Assembly: GCA_028015205.1 (NCBI GenBank)
Contig: CM051512.1
Coordinates: 25,141,139-25,205,138, forward strand
DNA from: Mytilisepta virgata
Taxonomy: Eukaryota; Mollusca; Bivalvia; Mytilida; Mytilidae
DNA: 64,000 nucleotides
Reading direction: 5' to 3'
Within the stretch, counting starts at the first letter, position 1, and each line of letters opens with the position of its first letter. The translations under genes and the position numbers were made by a program. The notes beneath the pieces were generated by a model. It searched no databases. It was not told the origin of the DNA and saw nothing but the letters and a program-made list of their open reading frames with translations. Shown here in pieces: positions 23,430 through 34,439 of this stretch.

Positions 23430-25430
23430 ATCAAGGTAACTAAATAAGTCGTCGCTAACAGCCCAGTCATCAAAATCAATAATGCGACTTATAAAGTCCG
23501 CCTTTTCGTTTTGAGATCTTGGGACCCATTCAACATCTAATGATAAATTATACTTCAAACAAGTCTGATATATTTCATAAGCAGTGTCTTGTAATTGGCC
23601 TTTTATACTGCCCTTTGTGACAATACTGACAACATTCTGGTTATCCGTAAACCATTTTAAACCATTATCCTTTAACAGCTGTAAGCTCCTTCCATGTGGA
23701 ACTGTGTTGCATATCAGACTGTGCCCACAAACGTGTGCAATACTTTTCGGATTTTCAACAATATAACCTCCATAACCCGTATTGCTTGCATCACTATAAA
23801 CAATTGTATTAAATGAATAATCAAATTTAAATATCTTAAAATTAATCGAGGAAATGTTTTCTCTCCAAAATTTAATGTTACCAATGCTATAATCTGATAA
23901 TTTAATATAACTGTCTTAAGAATTAGCTGAAATAATATCAATACTAAGGTACTTAGTCATAATATAAGCTATATTGCCAATTACATAAGACATTGACACA
24001 ATTTGTCCCACTAATGATGCTACAGTTCGTACATGTACAACTGAGGATTGTTCTAAACAGGCGTCAATATCGTGAATTGTCTGAAATAAATTTGAAAGTC
24101 TATCACATGGAATCCTTAATAAAGCCTGTTCTGTATCAATATCGTATCCCAAAAATGTTTATTTCTTAACAGGCTCAAAAATACATTTCTCTACTTTAGG
24201 AACGAATCAGCTATCTAAAAAGGACAAATATACCTAAAAAAACATAATCCATTGGACGGACAAACCCGGGAAGACAAATGAACAACCACAAGCCCAACAA
24301 ATAAACACAGAAAACTAAAAAAACAATGAACAACACGAACACCTATAAAAACCAGGAGTGAAGCTAGGTGCTCCAAAAGGTTGAGCAGTTCTGCTCCGTA
24401 TACGGCACCCGTCGTCAAGTTCAACAAAGTTATTCCGGGGGAAGTCACAAATCGGTGGGTGTACATGAAAGGTTACGACAGTGGGAACAGGTCCAACATC
24501 ATCTTAGATACTGGAACACTGTAATGGTCAATCAATGTGTGATGACGACCGTAAAATTTCCTAATTGATGACATCAGCTTATCCCTGATAAAACCCTGGT
24601 TAAGAAGTTTTTGTGACAGCATTAATCCTTTTTGTCGAAAGTCAGGGTAACTCACGCATGCCCTTGAAAATTGGATAAACTGAGAAACGTAGACACCATA
24701 TGCAAGCGATGCTGGTATATTGATACAATTAACAATAAGAAAGTTGAATTAAATCCTGTTTTACCTCTGCAGAAATGTTACGACAGGTTTGTTCTTTCAC
24801 AATGTGTACCTAATCCATCGTTTAAATACATCAAAATTTGTTTTCCTTCACCCCTCCACTTTTTAATCAATGGACGTGTAATTTTCGTAAAAATGTAATA
24901 GGTTGAACTTTAGCCGAATGACAAAACAAGAAATTTAAAGTATCTCAGAATTTCTATGAAAAACCTAGAAATTCTGTATGTGGTGAATAAATGTCAACAC
25001 AATCAGCAGAGTGGGTAACAAATTTAAAACAAAATGAATGATTCAAATAAAATGCATAGCTGTACGAATGTCTTCAGATTTAACACTAGTTTTCCATAGA
25101 TGACGATTAACATTTCGGAGATCTAAATAAGCCGGCTCTTACCTCTGCTCTTAACGGATACAGTTAGAGGATTAACAACAAAAGGTTTGTCACGACATTC
25201 AACAATGAGACATCTGATCAATAGATCATTAATTGCTTCACTAACAAATTCACTATGTTGCATGGCTGACCGATTATTGTGTAAACAAACAGTTGGAGGT
25301 GTAGTATTAAAAGGTATTTTATACCTGAGTAAAATTGTATCCAAAATAAATTCATAACAACCTATGGATTTCCAAAGAGCGTAATGTTTCTTTAATCTAC
25401 TTTTGACGACAATATTTGCCTGACCTTGTT
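23430..25430 (-). pseudogene. DIRS reverse transcriptase / RNase H, broken
   Basis: RT N-terminal part: SEFVSEAINDLLIRCLIVE, then VKSRGKSRLI followed after a frameshift (near 25119) by DLRNVNRHLWK. The catalytic box reads MYLNDGLGTH (about 24813-24832), with Asn replacing the first Asp of the usual YLDD. After the nested insertion, FEPVKK and FLGYDIDTEQALLRIP continue the RT/RNase H linker. The RNase H part shows VYSDASNTGYGGY and WFTDNQNVVSIV (about 23830-23600), then the WVPRSQNEKADFISRI region. The altered catalytic box and breaks mean no activity. Confidence 0.8.
24199..24747 (-). mobile_element. Reverse-transcriptase element 3' fragment nested inside the DIRS element
   Basis: Minus strand: C-terminal RT segment (SYPDFRQKGLMLSQKLLNQG, FYGRHHTLIDHYSVPVSK, LDLFPLS) plus the common 3' tail ending at AGGTATATTTGTCC (about 24225). 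The upstream break is around 24747, after which DIRS reverse-transcriptase sequence resumes (SAEVKQDLI on the minus strand); on the other side DIRS resumes at about 24198. The fragment therefore inserted into an existing DIRS copy. Confidence 0.75.
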
Positions 25431-25564
25431 CGTATTCGAAGTAATCATTTGTAAAACTTAAATCTAAAATGTTATCAGAATAATCATCCTTTACAAATTC
25501 ATTCTGCCTTGGACTTGACTTCTGCTTTGGGTTGGGGTTGAAAGGACATCTATTCTTCAGTGCT

Positions 25565-26246
25565 TCACCCATAACAGGCTCCCTGTTGGAACTTCCTCGG
25601 GTTTCCGCCGCTGGTACTGGGCATGCCTGTGTATAGTGGAAAACCTGTAAACGAGGGCTGGGAGTCACAAAAGGGTTGTTGCTGTGAACTAGCTGCAAGA
25701 TCAGGAGTAAACTGAAAAGCAGCCGAATAATTAGTTGGGGGTTTCTTATATTTCTTAGTAGCTTTAAACTTAATTGCGTTTACAAAGTGCCCTGTTTTCA
25801 GCTTTGTTAATCTTATTTTCGTCATCAGTGTCACTAGCCACCGGATTAGCCTGATACTGCTTAACTTTTTCCCAACCCGCCTCACTAGTATCAGCTATCC
25901 TGATCAACTTGCTACGTTTTCTGACCCTATCAACAATCTCATTGACAGTATCTCGGACGTACTCGATTTTTTGAATTATCAATGGCCCAAATAATTTGAG
26001 TTAAATCGTCCAAAATGTCCGAATTTAAAGAAAGTTGTATTCTATTACTTTCATTTATTCTCTTGGTCTTGTTTTAGTTTTTTAACTTGTGATGCAACAT
26101 TCAAAGCTGAACCATGAAATTCATTTTTCAATTCGGACAATCCTTTAAAAGTAAGAGTTAAAATTTCCTTGTTCTTTCACAGCCCTTAAAATATCACGCA
26201 GGGAAACATCATCACAAGGATCTTCAAGTCGAATTTCACTATCCAT
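25565..26246 (-). pseudogene. DIRS gag-like ORF, broken
   Basis: The probable start is ATG at 26246 (MDSEIRLEDPCDDVSLRD), followed by a frameshift or stop. A downstream segment has TSEAGWEKVKQYQANPVASD and then DDENKINKAENRALCKR, a motif set I associate with DIRS gag proteins of marine invertebrates. A Pro/Gly/Ser-rich stretch follows, ending GACYG where a CCHC knuckle would begin. Several frames must be combined, so no intact protein exists. Confidence 0.7.
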
Positions 26247-26700
26247 AGATGCCGAAATAATGATACAAGTGGAACCAAAATTTAACCGTATGAACAGTAA
26301 GACGTCGTCGTGCTGAATGAATATTCAAACAAACGGTCACGTGAAACACATATTAACCCAAAAGCGGGAAAACTGACAAACCTACGGGTACACACAAATG
26401 ATGAGAAAAACATCAACCCATTTCATTTTTCAAAATGCAAATTATGCCATTAACCAAGTAATATTAAATGACTAATATAATTGTCGATGTTATAAATGTT
26501 AAGTTTCAAGTTTTAAATGTCTGTTCGGTAGATTTGGCTCTTTGCCACATCCGTACAGTAGCTCTGAAAAATAAATATCCCACACATCGCCGTGAACATT
26601 CGGTAATATTTTGCACGGGAACTTTGTGGTTAATTCAATTGTTAAGCCAAAGCGTAACAAAGAACCAAGTTTGAAGCTAAAATTTTATGATAAAATGATG
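26247..26700. other. No feature seen
   Basis: AT-rich flank between the DIRS gag and the Tc1 relic. It probably includes the DIRS 5' end, but terminal repeats could not be placed. Confidence 0.3.
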
Positions 26701-27260
26701 CCATGCCAAAACTGGACCCTGCTATTCGACATATCGTTATCGGTCGTCTTCACGCAGGATAGTCCCAAAATGAAGTTGCATGAACTTTGAACGTTAACCA
26801 GAGCACAATTCCAAGGCTCTGGAACAGATACCAACAACCGTCCGAGGAGTGGAAGACCTCACATAACGACTCTTGGTCATGATCATTACATCGAACCGTT
26901 TCCGCACCATCCATTGCAATTAGAATACCTTAATTGCGAAGAATCGGCTCGCAAACAGTCCGCAACCGGCTTTGACAGCAAGGCATTAGACCAAGAAGGT
27001 CGCATTTTTGAGCGGTATTGACGCCAATACACAGACTTGAAAGCGTCCGGTGGTGCAACAGATTGAGACGCTGGCAATTTCAAACTTGGTTCAGCTACGA
27101 GTCCCGCTTTCCTCTGCAGAAACGTGATGGCAGAATATGGGTATACAGGCGTCGAAATGAACGTCTCCTTCTTGTGTTCAGGAAATGTATAGCTTGTGGA
27201 GAGAGTGTCATGGCATGTATGATGTGGGTAGCGATCTCAAATGACCCCAAAAAATAACTC
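26701..27260 (+). pseudogene. Tc1/mariner-type transposase relic
   Basis: The + strand, with frame changes, preserves RPRSGRPR-like sequence (about 26840), a helix-turn-helix remnant, then QRWQFQTWFSYESRFPLQKR (27070-27115) and DGRIWVYRRRNERLLLV (27128-27178), and finally GESVMACMMWVAIS. These align with the Tc1 pattern FSDESRF, DGRIRVYRRRNER, GSVMVWAGIS. The catalytic Asp of FSDES is Tyr here. No intact frame or flanking inverted repeats were seen. Confidence 0.75.
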
Positions 27261-27499
27261 GTGCATGTCCCGTCCACTCATTTTTGGCCTTGAACACTGC
27301 TGTGAATCCCTGACTTATTACTTTAAGCTAATACATTATATGGAAATTCTCGCTTTGCGAAAGCTTTATTGCCGGATAGCAAGACAAGCTCGTGTGACAA
27401 AGAGACAAAAAGGCGTAAAACATAATTATACCAACTTATGTACTAACAAATCAAAGAGAATCAGAACAAGACAGCACAACATTTTAAACACTTCGATGT

Positions 27500-27620
27500 G
27501 AACTCCAACAAAAAAAAAACAGGGAGTGACATCGGGCGCTCCGGAAGGGATATCATGACCTGGTCCGCTAACGGCATACACCACACTGCCATTGAGTAAC
27601 ATTGGAGGTGTCATTTAACA
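27500..27620 (-). mobile_element. Reverse-transcriptase element tail, divergent fragment
   Basis: On the minus strand the sequence CCTTCCGGAGCGCCCGATGT, then CACTCCCTG and a GGAGTTCAC block matches the CTTCCGGAGCACC...CACTCCTGG...GGAGTTCGT order of the other tails. About 100 bp only. Confidence 0.45.
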
Positions 27621-29210
27621 AATCATTTACAGTCATTTTTAGTATCCATTGCAATGAATTGTTAATTTTCATTATTCTGTCCAAATTTTAATCTTATTGA
27701 TTACCGCAGTTAATTACATTCATCTATTGTATGTTAACATTCTTATATATAATATAGCACTTCATTTTCATTTGGGCTGCAAGTGGTTTTAGTTAGTTAA
27801 AAATAATATAATGAAAATGGTTTGTTTGTTAGTTTTAATAAATAAAATACATAATAACAAAAATAGCTATTGCTGGTGAACGTTACGTCCCCGAGGGTAT
27901 CCCCAGCTCAGTTACTCAATTTAGATACAAGCCCGAAATTGATACGTAACATTTACTGTTTTCAGAATTGTTAAATTTTTGAAAACTAAGGAGTGTCTCA
28001 CTCGTGCATAGCTCTGTCCTTTGATGGTTTTGGCTTTACCCCTTTTGGTCATTTTGGCACTTTTTTAATTTGCTGTTCAACTTTTTGGAATGATTGTTTT
28101 GGTTTCATTATTTAAGGCCTTAAGCACAACTTGTGAGTCGTAAGTGGACGAAATGTGCACATCTTTTGCATCAAAACTGATATCAAAGAGTTTTATTTTT
28201 ACAAAATATAATACTGTCACTTCAGTTATTTTCCTTGACATCAATTTTCGTGGATTGGGGAAAAAAGGCGTATTCGTAGTTTCTTAATTTCGTGGATTTA
28301 AAAATTTTCCCCCAGAAAAAGAAAAATAATAATATTGACATATAATAAAAAAAAATAAAATAAAGGTACCACAGTTATTGGGTTATTGTTGGTGAAAAGC
28401 GTTCAAACTCAAAAGTTAAATATAAAACATGTTTCTATTATGCAACAGATTTACTTTGAAGTGTAATCAACAAGGTCATCGATATCGTTTGTCTGAGATT
28501 TGATTAATATTTAAAAATGACAATTAAAGGCTAAATCAAAACATATAATATTGTACTAACGATGTTGCTACCAACGCTAGAAACAAAGACAAAGAAATTA
28601 ATAATTAAAAAATTAATTGAGTAATAAAAACCATAATCATGGCAAATCTGACCTTAAATGAACAATTTACTACGGCTCACCGGAAGTGACGAACTGTTAA
28701 AAAAACAAAGCGTTGTATCGTAAAAATCGCAAGTTCCGTAAAAAATGCAAGCACGCATGTGCAAATATTTAAAGCACTTCCTGTGTAAAAATTGGAAGTT
28801 TCACTTTCACAAACCGTTTCTCAGGTTTCCGTTATATTAACAATTGATAGGAAAATATACTTTTAACCAACATTTGAGCAAATAACTCAAGATTAATTCC
28901 CGAATGTTTAATAACTTGAGGACAAAATTTTATTGCGGTTTTATATGTAATGTATAGGAAAATTTCTAAGCGGGAACTCATTTACATGTATGTGTACTGA
29001 CTGTAAATATGTAATATAAAAAGAATTATAGATTATCAGGGCTTTTATAAACACGAATAAAATAGTGTTGATAGCTGGGTCTTATAGTGGTCAAAATAGA
29101 CTTTAATATGTTAATTTATTGTACTGTAGTTGTTTACTTGGCCAAATAAGGCAAGTACAGCTATTATTTCATACATAAATTTTTTAATGGTAATTAAATT
29201 ATCAGACACA
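27621..29210. other. Intergenic, no gene seen
   Basis: AT-rich. A segment near 28235-28315 (TCAATTTTCGTGGATTGGGG, AATTTCGTGGATTT) resembles a short dispersed mollusc repeat. No coding content was recognised. Confidence 0.35.
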
Positions 29211-29762
29211 GAAATAAAAATATCAAGTGATGTCAACAATAGGATAATTTTTTACTTAAAAAAACATTTTTTGCTTTCCCCATCTCTGCCTGTACCCAAG
29301 AAAGGATCACATATTTGCGTGCTTGCATTTTTTACGGAACTTGCGATTTTTCGTGCACATTTGATTTTTTTACGGACAAGGCGACATAACTCCAGAACAA
29401 CATCTGACTTCAACTGGATACTTGTCACATAGTGTACATGATCCTTTCTTGGGTACAGGCAGAGATGGGGAAAGCAAAAACTGTTTTTTTTTAAGTAAAT
29501 AATTATCCTATTGTCCGTAAAAAAAATCAAATGTGCACGAAAAATCACAAAATTAACAATTTTGGGGTAAATTAAAAATCGTGTAGACTTCGATGTGCTC
29601 AATATATCTTGTTAAAATTTGAAACATACTTTGTTAAGATAAGTATCTTTTAATGGTCAACTGCTAATCAATGCTAAACATATAGCTTCAACTCCTATTT
29701 TGTGTTTCAATTTAATGAAGTTTACCCTTCACTAAATGACAAACGTCAAGTAAAAAGCCTAC
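29211..29762. repeat. Fold-back repeat; part shared in inverted orientation with 50063-50345
   Basis: Block A (29237-29311: ACAATAGGATAATTTTTTAC ... ACCCAAGAAAGGATCA) is mirrored at 29436-29513, and block B (29343-29381, TTTTTCGTGCACATTTGATT) is mirrored at 29511-29550. The following 29553-29762 is the inverse of 50063-50280 (GGCTTTTTACTTGACGTTTG). The open frames here arise from the repeat and are not genes. Confidence 0.75.
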
Positions 29763-30639
29763 AATACCTGCCAAAATTCATTCATACGGAAAATCCATTT
29801 AAACGTGACTAAAAGTTGTTAAAGTTGTATGTTAATCAACCCATATCTTTTAAATAGAATTATTTTCTTTGTTTACTTCGATATTTAAACGACTTTTGAA
29901 AAATGTTGCTGTTCAGTATATATACTGTTCCGAGGGCTGATATTGGTCGAGTGGTGATACAGCATGCGATACGGATTTTGCCATGTATTGTTCTGTTTAT
30001 CATATATTTAAATAGATCCAGATTCATGATATATAACAGGTCTCCGATTTATCGTTGTTCACAACGGTCCGAAAATATAAGAATAAGGTTTTAACCCTTG
30101 TAGACAAGTATATGATGATTTTCTGTAGTTTTCCAGGTGACTTGGATTTTTTTATTTTTTATTTTTTTTTTTCATAGACTTCCTGATTTGATTATCCTGC
30201 TTCATGATAGTCATATAAAAATTCGGTATCTTTCATACTAAACGATATATCCACATCAAAATGTCTCTAATAACCTTATGAGATGCTCAATATAGAGCTA
30301 TGAATTAACCAACAATTCACAATTATACATGTGTAAGAGCATTTTGAGACAATGTTGTTTCGTGTATTTAAATGCATTCAATAATGATATTGTGAGCTGT
30401 TCCCATCTGTAGAATACAACCCATATTCCCCTAAATATCGGTTTATGCTGCCCTGCATCTGTTGCTTGCCTGTCGTCATCGCGTGAATTGATTCTATCGT
30501 CTAACTGGAGAATGTCCTCTGAAAGTTGGTTCATCGGTCTCTCCCCCATTTCACCAGAACGGGGATTCCGTGACATGGAAGTAATTGTCGTCTGCGACTG
30601 ACAATAATATCCGAAGACAGCCGGTTAGTAACATATGAT
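29763..30639. other. Intergenic with one weak minus-strand ORF
   Basis: A minus-strand frame (30576-30298, 92 residues, starting MSRNPRSGEMGERPMNQL) has a charged, gene-like first half (ILQLDDRINSRDDDRQ), but I recognise no family and no splice structure. It could be an exon or chance. The remainder is AT-rich. Confidence 0.25.
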
Positions 30640-30722
30640 AAGTTGTGAAAGGGGTGCGATACGGGGTGTGCGATACGGGATTAGCTATGCGATACCGGGT
30701 ATGCGATACAGGGTAAATGATA
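30640..30722. repeat. Short tandem TGCGATACGGG units
   Basis: Four to five degenerate copies of (T)GCGATAC(G/C/A)GGG with 5-10 bp spacers, between AAGGGGTGCGATACGGGGTG and GATACAGGG. Confidence 0.6.
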
Positions 30723-30779
30723 CAGACTGGAGAAAAGAACCTTAATTAAATACAGTTGCGACCAGTCATAACATCTCGT

Positions 30780-31044
30780 CCAAGTTAACTTAGAGCAGTC
30801 AGGAAGAAGAACTGGTTCACGACTGCTTTTTAGAACAGCTCTGGTCAAGAATCAGAGCAGTTCTGGTCCACAAATGCTTTTTAGAACAGCTCTGGTCAAG
30901 AATTAGAGCAGTCCTGGTGCACGACTGCTTTTGGGACGATATCGTTACATTTCATCAATTGTTATATCATCATTATAGAACCCATCATCGGAGGCCATCC
31001 TTTTTTCTATAATTACTTACTCAAGAAGAAAAGATCTTGAGTAA

Positions 31045-31087
<43 letters not shown>

Positions 31088-31345
31088 TTTAAATTTAAAA
31101 AATATGTATATATATAAAATGAAATTACAATAAAAAAAATAAATAGCAAACTAACATTTAAAAAAAATTAATGGGTGTGTAACATGATCAATTCTATAAC
31201 AATGTCTAGCCCATGACAGGTTAGAGCTGTTCTTGACCATGACAGCTTAGAGCAGTCAGAATCGGCCAGGATTCTGTTCTAGAGCAGTCAGGATTCTATT
31301 CTAGAGCATGATTCTCCAGCAGTCAGTAGAACTGTTATAAGTTAA
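30780..31345. repeat. AGAGCAGTC/GAACAGCTCTGGTC tandem with an inverted partner and an (AAT)n core
   Basis: 30797-30930 has three ~62-bp direct units (ACTGCTTTTTAGAACAGCTC, TGGTC..AGAATTAGAGCAGT). 31208-31335 carries the reverse type (TTAGAGCTGTTCTTGACC, AGAGCAGTCAGGATTCT). The centre holds an (AAT)n microsatellite at about 31046-31085. Overall it is a degenerate large inverted repeat. Confidence 0.6.
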
Positions 31346-31619
31346 CATGGTGAGAAGTTATGTCTGCACCTAACTGTATACAAAATTCCTGTATTAAGTA
31401 TCAAATATATGATAAATATTTAAAACACAATCTATATCAATTACTAAAACATCTTCAAAATACTGCATAAACCTTAACAACAGGTTTTGATATAGTGATA
31501 AAAAATATCAAACTGTATTGACAATTTGTTAGTTTGTTGATCAGTAATTGTTATCAAAATGACATTTAATTAAAATTACCTTGATTAGGTATTCATTTGC
31601 AAAGTATCATTAGGAATAT

Positions 31620-32236
31620 TGTTACGGCCGAAATCACCTTTAAATTGTAGCCAAGAAAAGACACAAATCAATAATAAAATTTAACAAGATTTATTATATA
31701 CAAGTTTACAAAAAAATATTACAAAAACTAAAATGTCAACTTAACTGTTCAAAATCCTGTCTTTTCTTTGTCCGGAATTCTTCTCGTCACTGTTGCGGAA
31801 ATCCAAACGGAATATTATATCCAATCAGTCACAATCTAGTATGATGTAACGTAAATAAAAGTGTGTCAAGTACGATGTGTGAAACGTAAATAAAAGTGCG
31901 TCAATCCAACAGCTGAGAACACAAGAATGTTAAAGTCTGGTCCAATATGTTATGCTCTGCAAGTCTAAATTTCTTGTCCGTATATATACTGTAGAACGGA
32001 AACTCTGGAATACGGTAGAAGTTCGAATCACACCAGAATTATTACGTAAGTCAAATAGAAAGTTCTAGTCATTCCGTCAGTATCTATTATTGTTCCAGTG
32101 ATTTCTAAACTGCGCAGTTATAACATTATTTGGTAAACAACTATAAGTATTATGTAAACATAGTATACATGTTATAAGGCTACGCAAAACAAATTAGGCC
32201 AAGATAAATGAATATAATAATTACAATATCATAACA
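31620..32236 (-). repeat. 3' LTR (in element orientation)
   Basis: 617 bp. Carries about 68 bp near its inner end (GTAAACATAGTATACATG ... AATATAATAATT) that the other LTR lacks, so one copy has gained or lost sequence since insertion. Confidence 0.85.
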
Positions 32237-32358
32237 CCCCCCCCCCCTTAAAAGAAGTTTGAGTGTAACGAGAACTTCATGAACAATATATACAAAAATA
32301 TATAGTATGTATGCAGTGTTTTAATAAGATCTAGATAAAGCATCTGCCTGTAATTGTT

Positions 32359-32772
32359 TTAATTTAAATTCATCTTTTTTTCTAATTGTTTTAATTTAAC
32401 TTCGTTTTCCAATTGTTTTAATTTAAATTCATCTTCTTTTTCTAATTGTTTTAATTTAACTTCGTTTTCCAATTGTTTTAATTTAAATTCATCTTCTTTT
32501 TCTAATTGTTTTACTTTAAGTTCATGTTCTAATTCAAGCTGTTTTAATTTGAAAGCATCAACATTTTCGACCTTGAGGTCAAGAGCCTCTTCACCAAAAA
32601 TTTCTAAGTCAACTAAATTGTCTATTACCAAATTTTTTATAATTTGTTTTCTCATAGATGCTCTAAAATCTATTTTTAGATGTTTAGCAACCAACACTAA
32701 TTCTTCTTTCTTTAATTTATCAAACCCTTCCAGGTCTGGCGTTTTCAAAAATTTACCAGCATCAAATGCCAT
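32359..32772 (-). CDS. Gag-like N-terminal fragment with coiled-coil tandem repeats
   Basis: 137 residues, starting MAFDAGKFLKTPDLEGF 90 bp inside the 5' LTR. The N-terminal half (LKKEELVLVAKHLKIDFR) resembles the N-terminal segment often found in gypsy-type elements of marine invertebrates, an impression from memory. The C-terminal half is a tandem of KQLEKEDEF and KLKQLENEV modules (about 19 residues per repeat pair), predicted to form a coiled coil. It ends with a frame change (EKKMNLN) where a CTTC/TTTT slip has occurred. No protease, RT or integrase follows. It may be a fragment mobilised in trans. Confidence 0.65.
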   Translation of the reverse strand: MAFDAGKFLKTPDLEGFDKLKKEELVLVAKHLKIDFRASMRKQIIKNLVIDNLVDLEIFGEEALDLKVENVDAFKLKQLELEHELKVKQLEKEDEFKLKQLENEVKLKQLEKEDEFKLKQLENEVKLKQLEKKMNLN

Positions 32773-32861
32773 TTTGTAGAATTTTGTTGGCTAATTCTAA
32801 TATAAATACTGAAACAATTTAATAAGATATTAACGTTATCCCGAGACGAGCCCCCAATTTC

Positions 32862-33410
32862 TGTTACGGCCGAAATCACCTTTAAATTGTAGCCAACAAA
32901 AGACACAAATCAATAATAAAATTTAACAATATTTATTATATACAAGTTTACAAAAAAATATTATACAAAATGAAATGTCAACTTAACTGTTCAAAATCCT
33001 GTCTTTTCTTTGTCCGGAATTCTTCTCGTCACTGTTGCGGGAATCCAAACGGAATATTATATCCAATCAGTCACAATCTAGTATGATGTAACGTAAATAA
33101 AAGTGTGTCAAGTACGATGTGTGAAACGTAAATAAAAGTGCGTCAATCCAACAGCTGAGAACACAAGAATGTTAAAGTCTGGTCCAATATGTTATGCTCT
33201 GAAAGTCTAAATTTCTTGTCCGTATATATACTGTAGAACGTAAACTTCTTGAATACGGTAGAAGTTCGAATCACACCAGAATTATTACGTAAGTCAAATA
33301 GAAAGTTCTAGTCATTTCATCAGTATCTATTATTGTTCCAGTGATTTCTAAACTGCGCAGTTATAACATTATTTGGTAAACAACTATAAGTATTATACAA
33401 TATCATAACA
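32862..33410 (-). repeat. 5' LTR (in element orientation)
   Basis: 549 bp. Nearly identical to the partner for most of its length (differences of a few bases, e.g. near 33050 and 33240), implying a fairly recent insertion. Confidence 0.85.
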
Positions 33411-34439
33411 ATATGGATTTACGAATATTGAATTTTGAGCTGAATAAGGCAGAAAATGTTTTTAAAATGTTCAATATTAATTAAAGTTTTTGCAAGAATA
33501 TATTTAGAGTGTAAATCTTGACGAAACCCCTTATGCCCTTGGCTTTTCTGTTGTATGTCAACAAAGCAAACCTCAGTGTATTCTTGATAAGGAAAGTTTC
33601 TCTCTTTCGGAACGATATTATGACAAAGCACTAAATATAGAATTTATCAGAATTTGACTGCAAATTATATGTACATTGTTAGAAAATATAGTTTATTTGT
33701 ACGAACCTTAGAACGGGTAGTAAGACGAAGTTTACCAAGCATTTCTCGCCCGTTTCGCGGCGAGTACAACTTTCATATTTTCTGACAATGTACGTATATT
33801 GGTTTTATCCTGCAACACTAAATTGTTATCTTTTTTAGGGAAAAGGCATGAGAATGGAACATATATAGGCTGATTTGAATAAGGGCCGTCTATGGACAAA
33901 CGACGTCATAAACACTGTGAATCAGAATGCAATGCCAATATCGTTGAATTTGAGAACAAGGGTACCAGGAGAATATATTGGGCTACTGACCCAAAATCGA
34001 AAAAAATATTAGGTAGGCCACATGTATATTGGTCATTTAAAGGCGCAGTTGCAGGAAATTTCAGTTTATTCGGTAAGACGTACAATGGTACATGTGTACA
34101 AAATGTATGTGTAAATACCGTCTGGAGCGGTTTCTTGTATACCTTTGTTCAGTAAAAGGCATTTAAAGTTAAGAAAATCAAATTTGGCATAATCAAAATT
34201 GTAGTTTTTATTAGTTGTCGTAATCTAAAGAGGGATGATTGCGTGTCAAATTGCTTATAATATGAAGTTAAGTAGTTTTCCACTATGAAACAATCAACCA
34301 ATGTTATATTCTTGATTATAATCGAAATCTATTCTCATTAATCTAAAAACAGTCTCTTTGTTGATAATATGCAGTTTCCTTACTTCAAAAAAATTATGAA
34401 ATCTTCGTCAAAGACACACGAGTGTTCTTCCTTACAGGA
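33411..34439 (+). other. Mostly unassigned; one possible isolated exon at 33839-34012
   Basis: A T-rich tract with acceptor TTTTTTAG at 33838 is followed by an open stretch (ATG 33892: MDKRRHKHCESECNANIVEF, ATDPKSKKILG) and a possible donor ATATTAG|GTAGGC at 34012. No family or partner exon was recognised. The rest of the interval is AT-rich. Confidence 0.25.

Larger units (their letters stand above)
21955..26246 (-). mobile_element. Decayed DIRS-type retrotransposon (gag, RT/RNase H, tyrosine recombinase)
   Basis: On the minus strand the order is gag-like (26246 to 25565), reverse transcriptase (about 25430 to 24160), RNase H-like (to about 23430) and tyrosine recombinase (about 22720 to 21960). 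That is the DIRS/YR retrotransposon order. The element is interrupted at about 24199-24747 by a piece of another retroelement in the same orientation. Frameshifts and stops occur throughout, so it is inactive. The terminal repeats typical of DIRS elements were not located. Confidence 0.85.
31620..33410 (-). mobile_element. Short (non-autonomous) LTR retrotransposon, minus orientation
   Basis: Two direct repeats, 31620-32236 and 32862-33410, start TGTTACGGCCGAAATC and end ATATCATAACA, so they have TG...CA ends. The flanks carry ATAT at 31616-31619 and 33411-33414, a likely 4-bp (perhaps 5-bp AATAT) target duplication. Read on the minus strand, the primer-binding site just inside the upstream LTR (about 32842-32858) is TGGGGGCTCGTC followed by TCGGGA, close to a tRNA-Pro 3' complement with one extra base. 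A polypurine tract AAGGGGGGGG abuts the downstream LTR (about 32237-32250). The internal part is only 625 bp, with a gag-like fragment and no pol. Confidence 0.88.
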
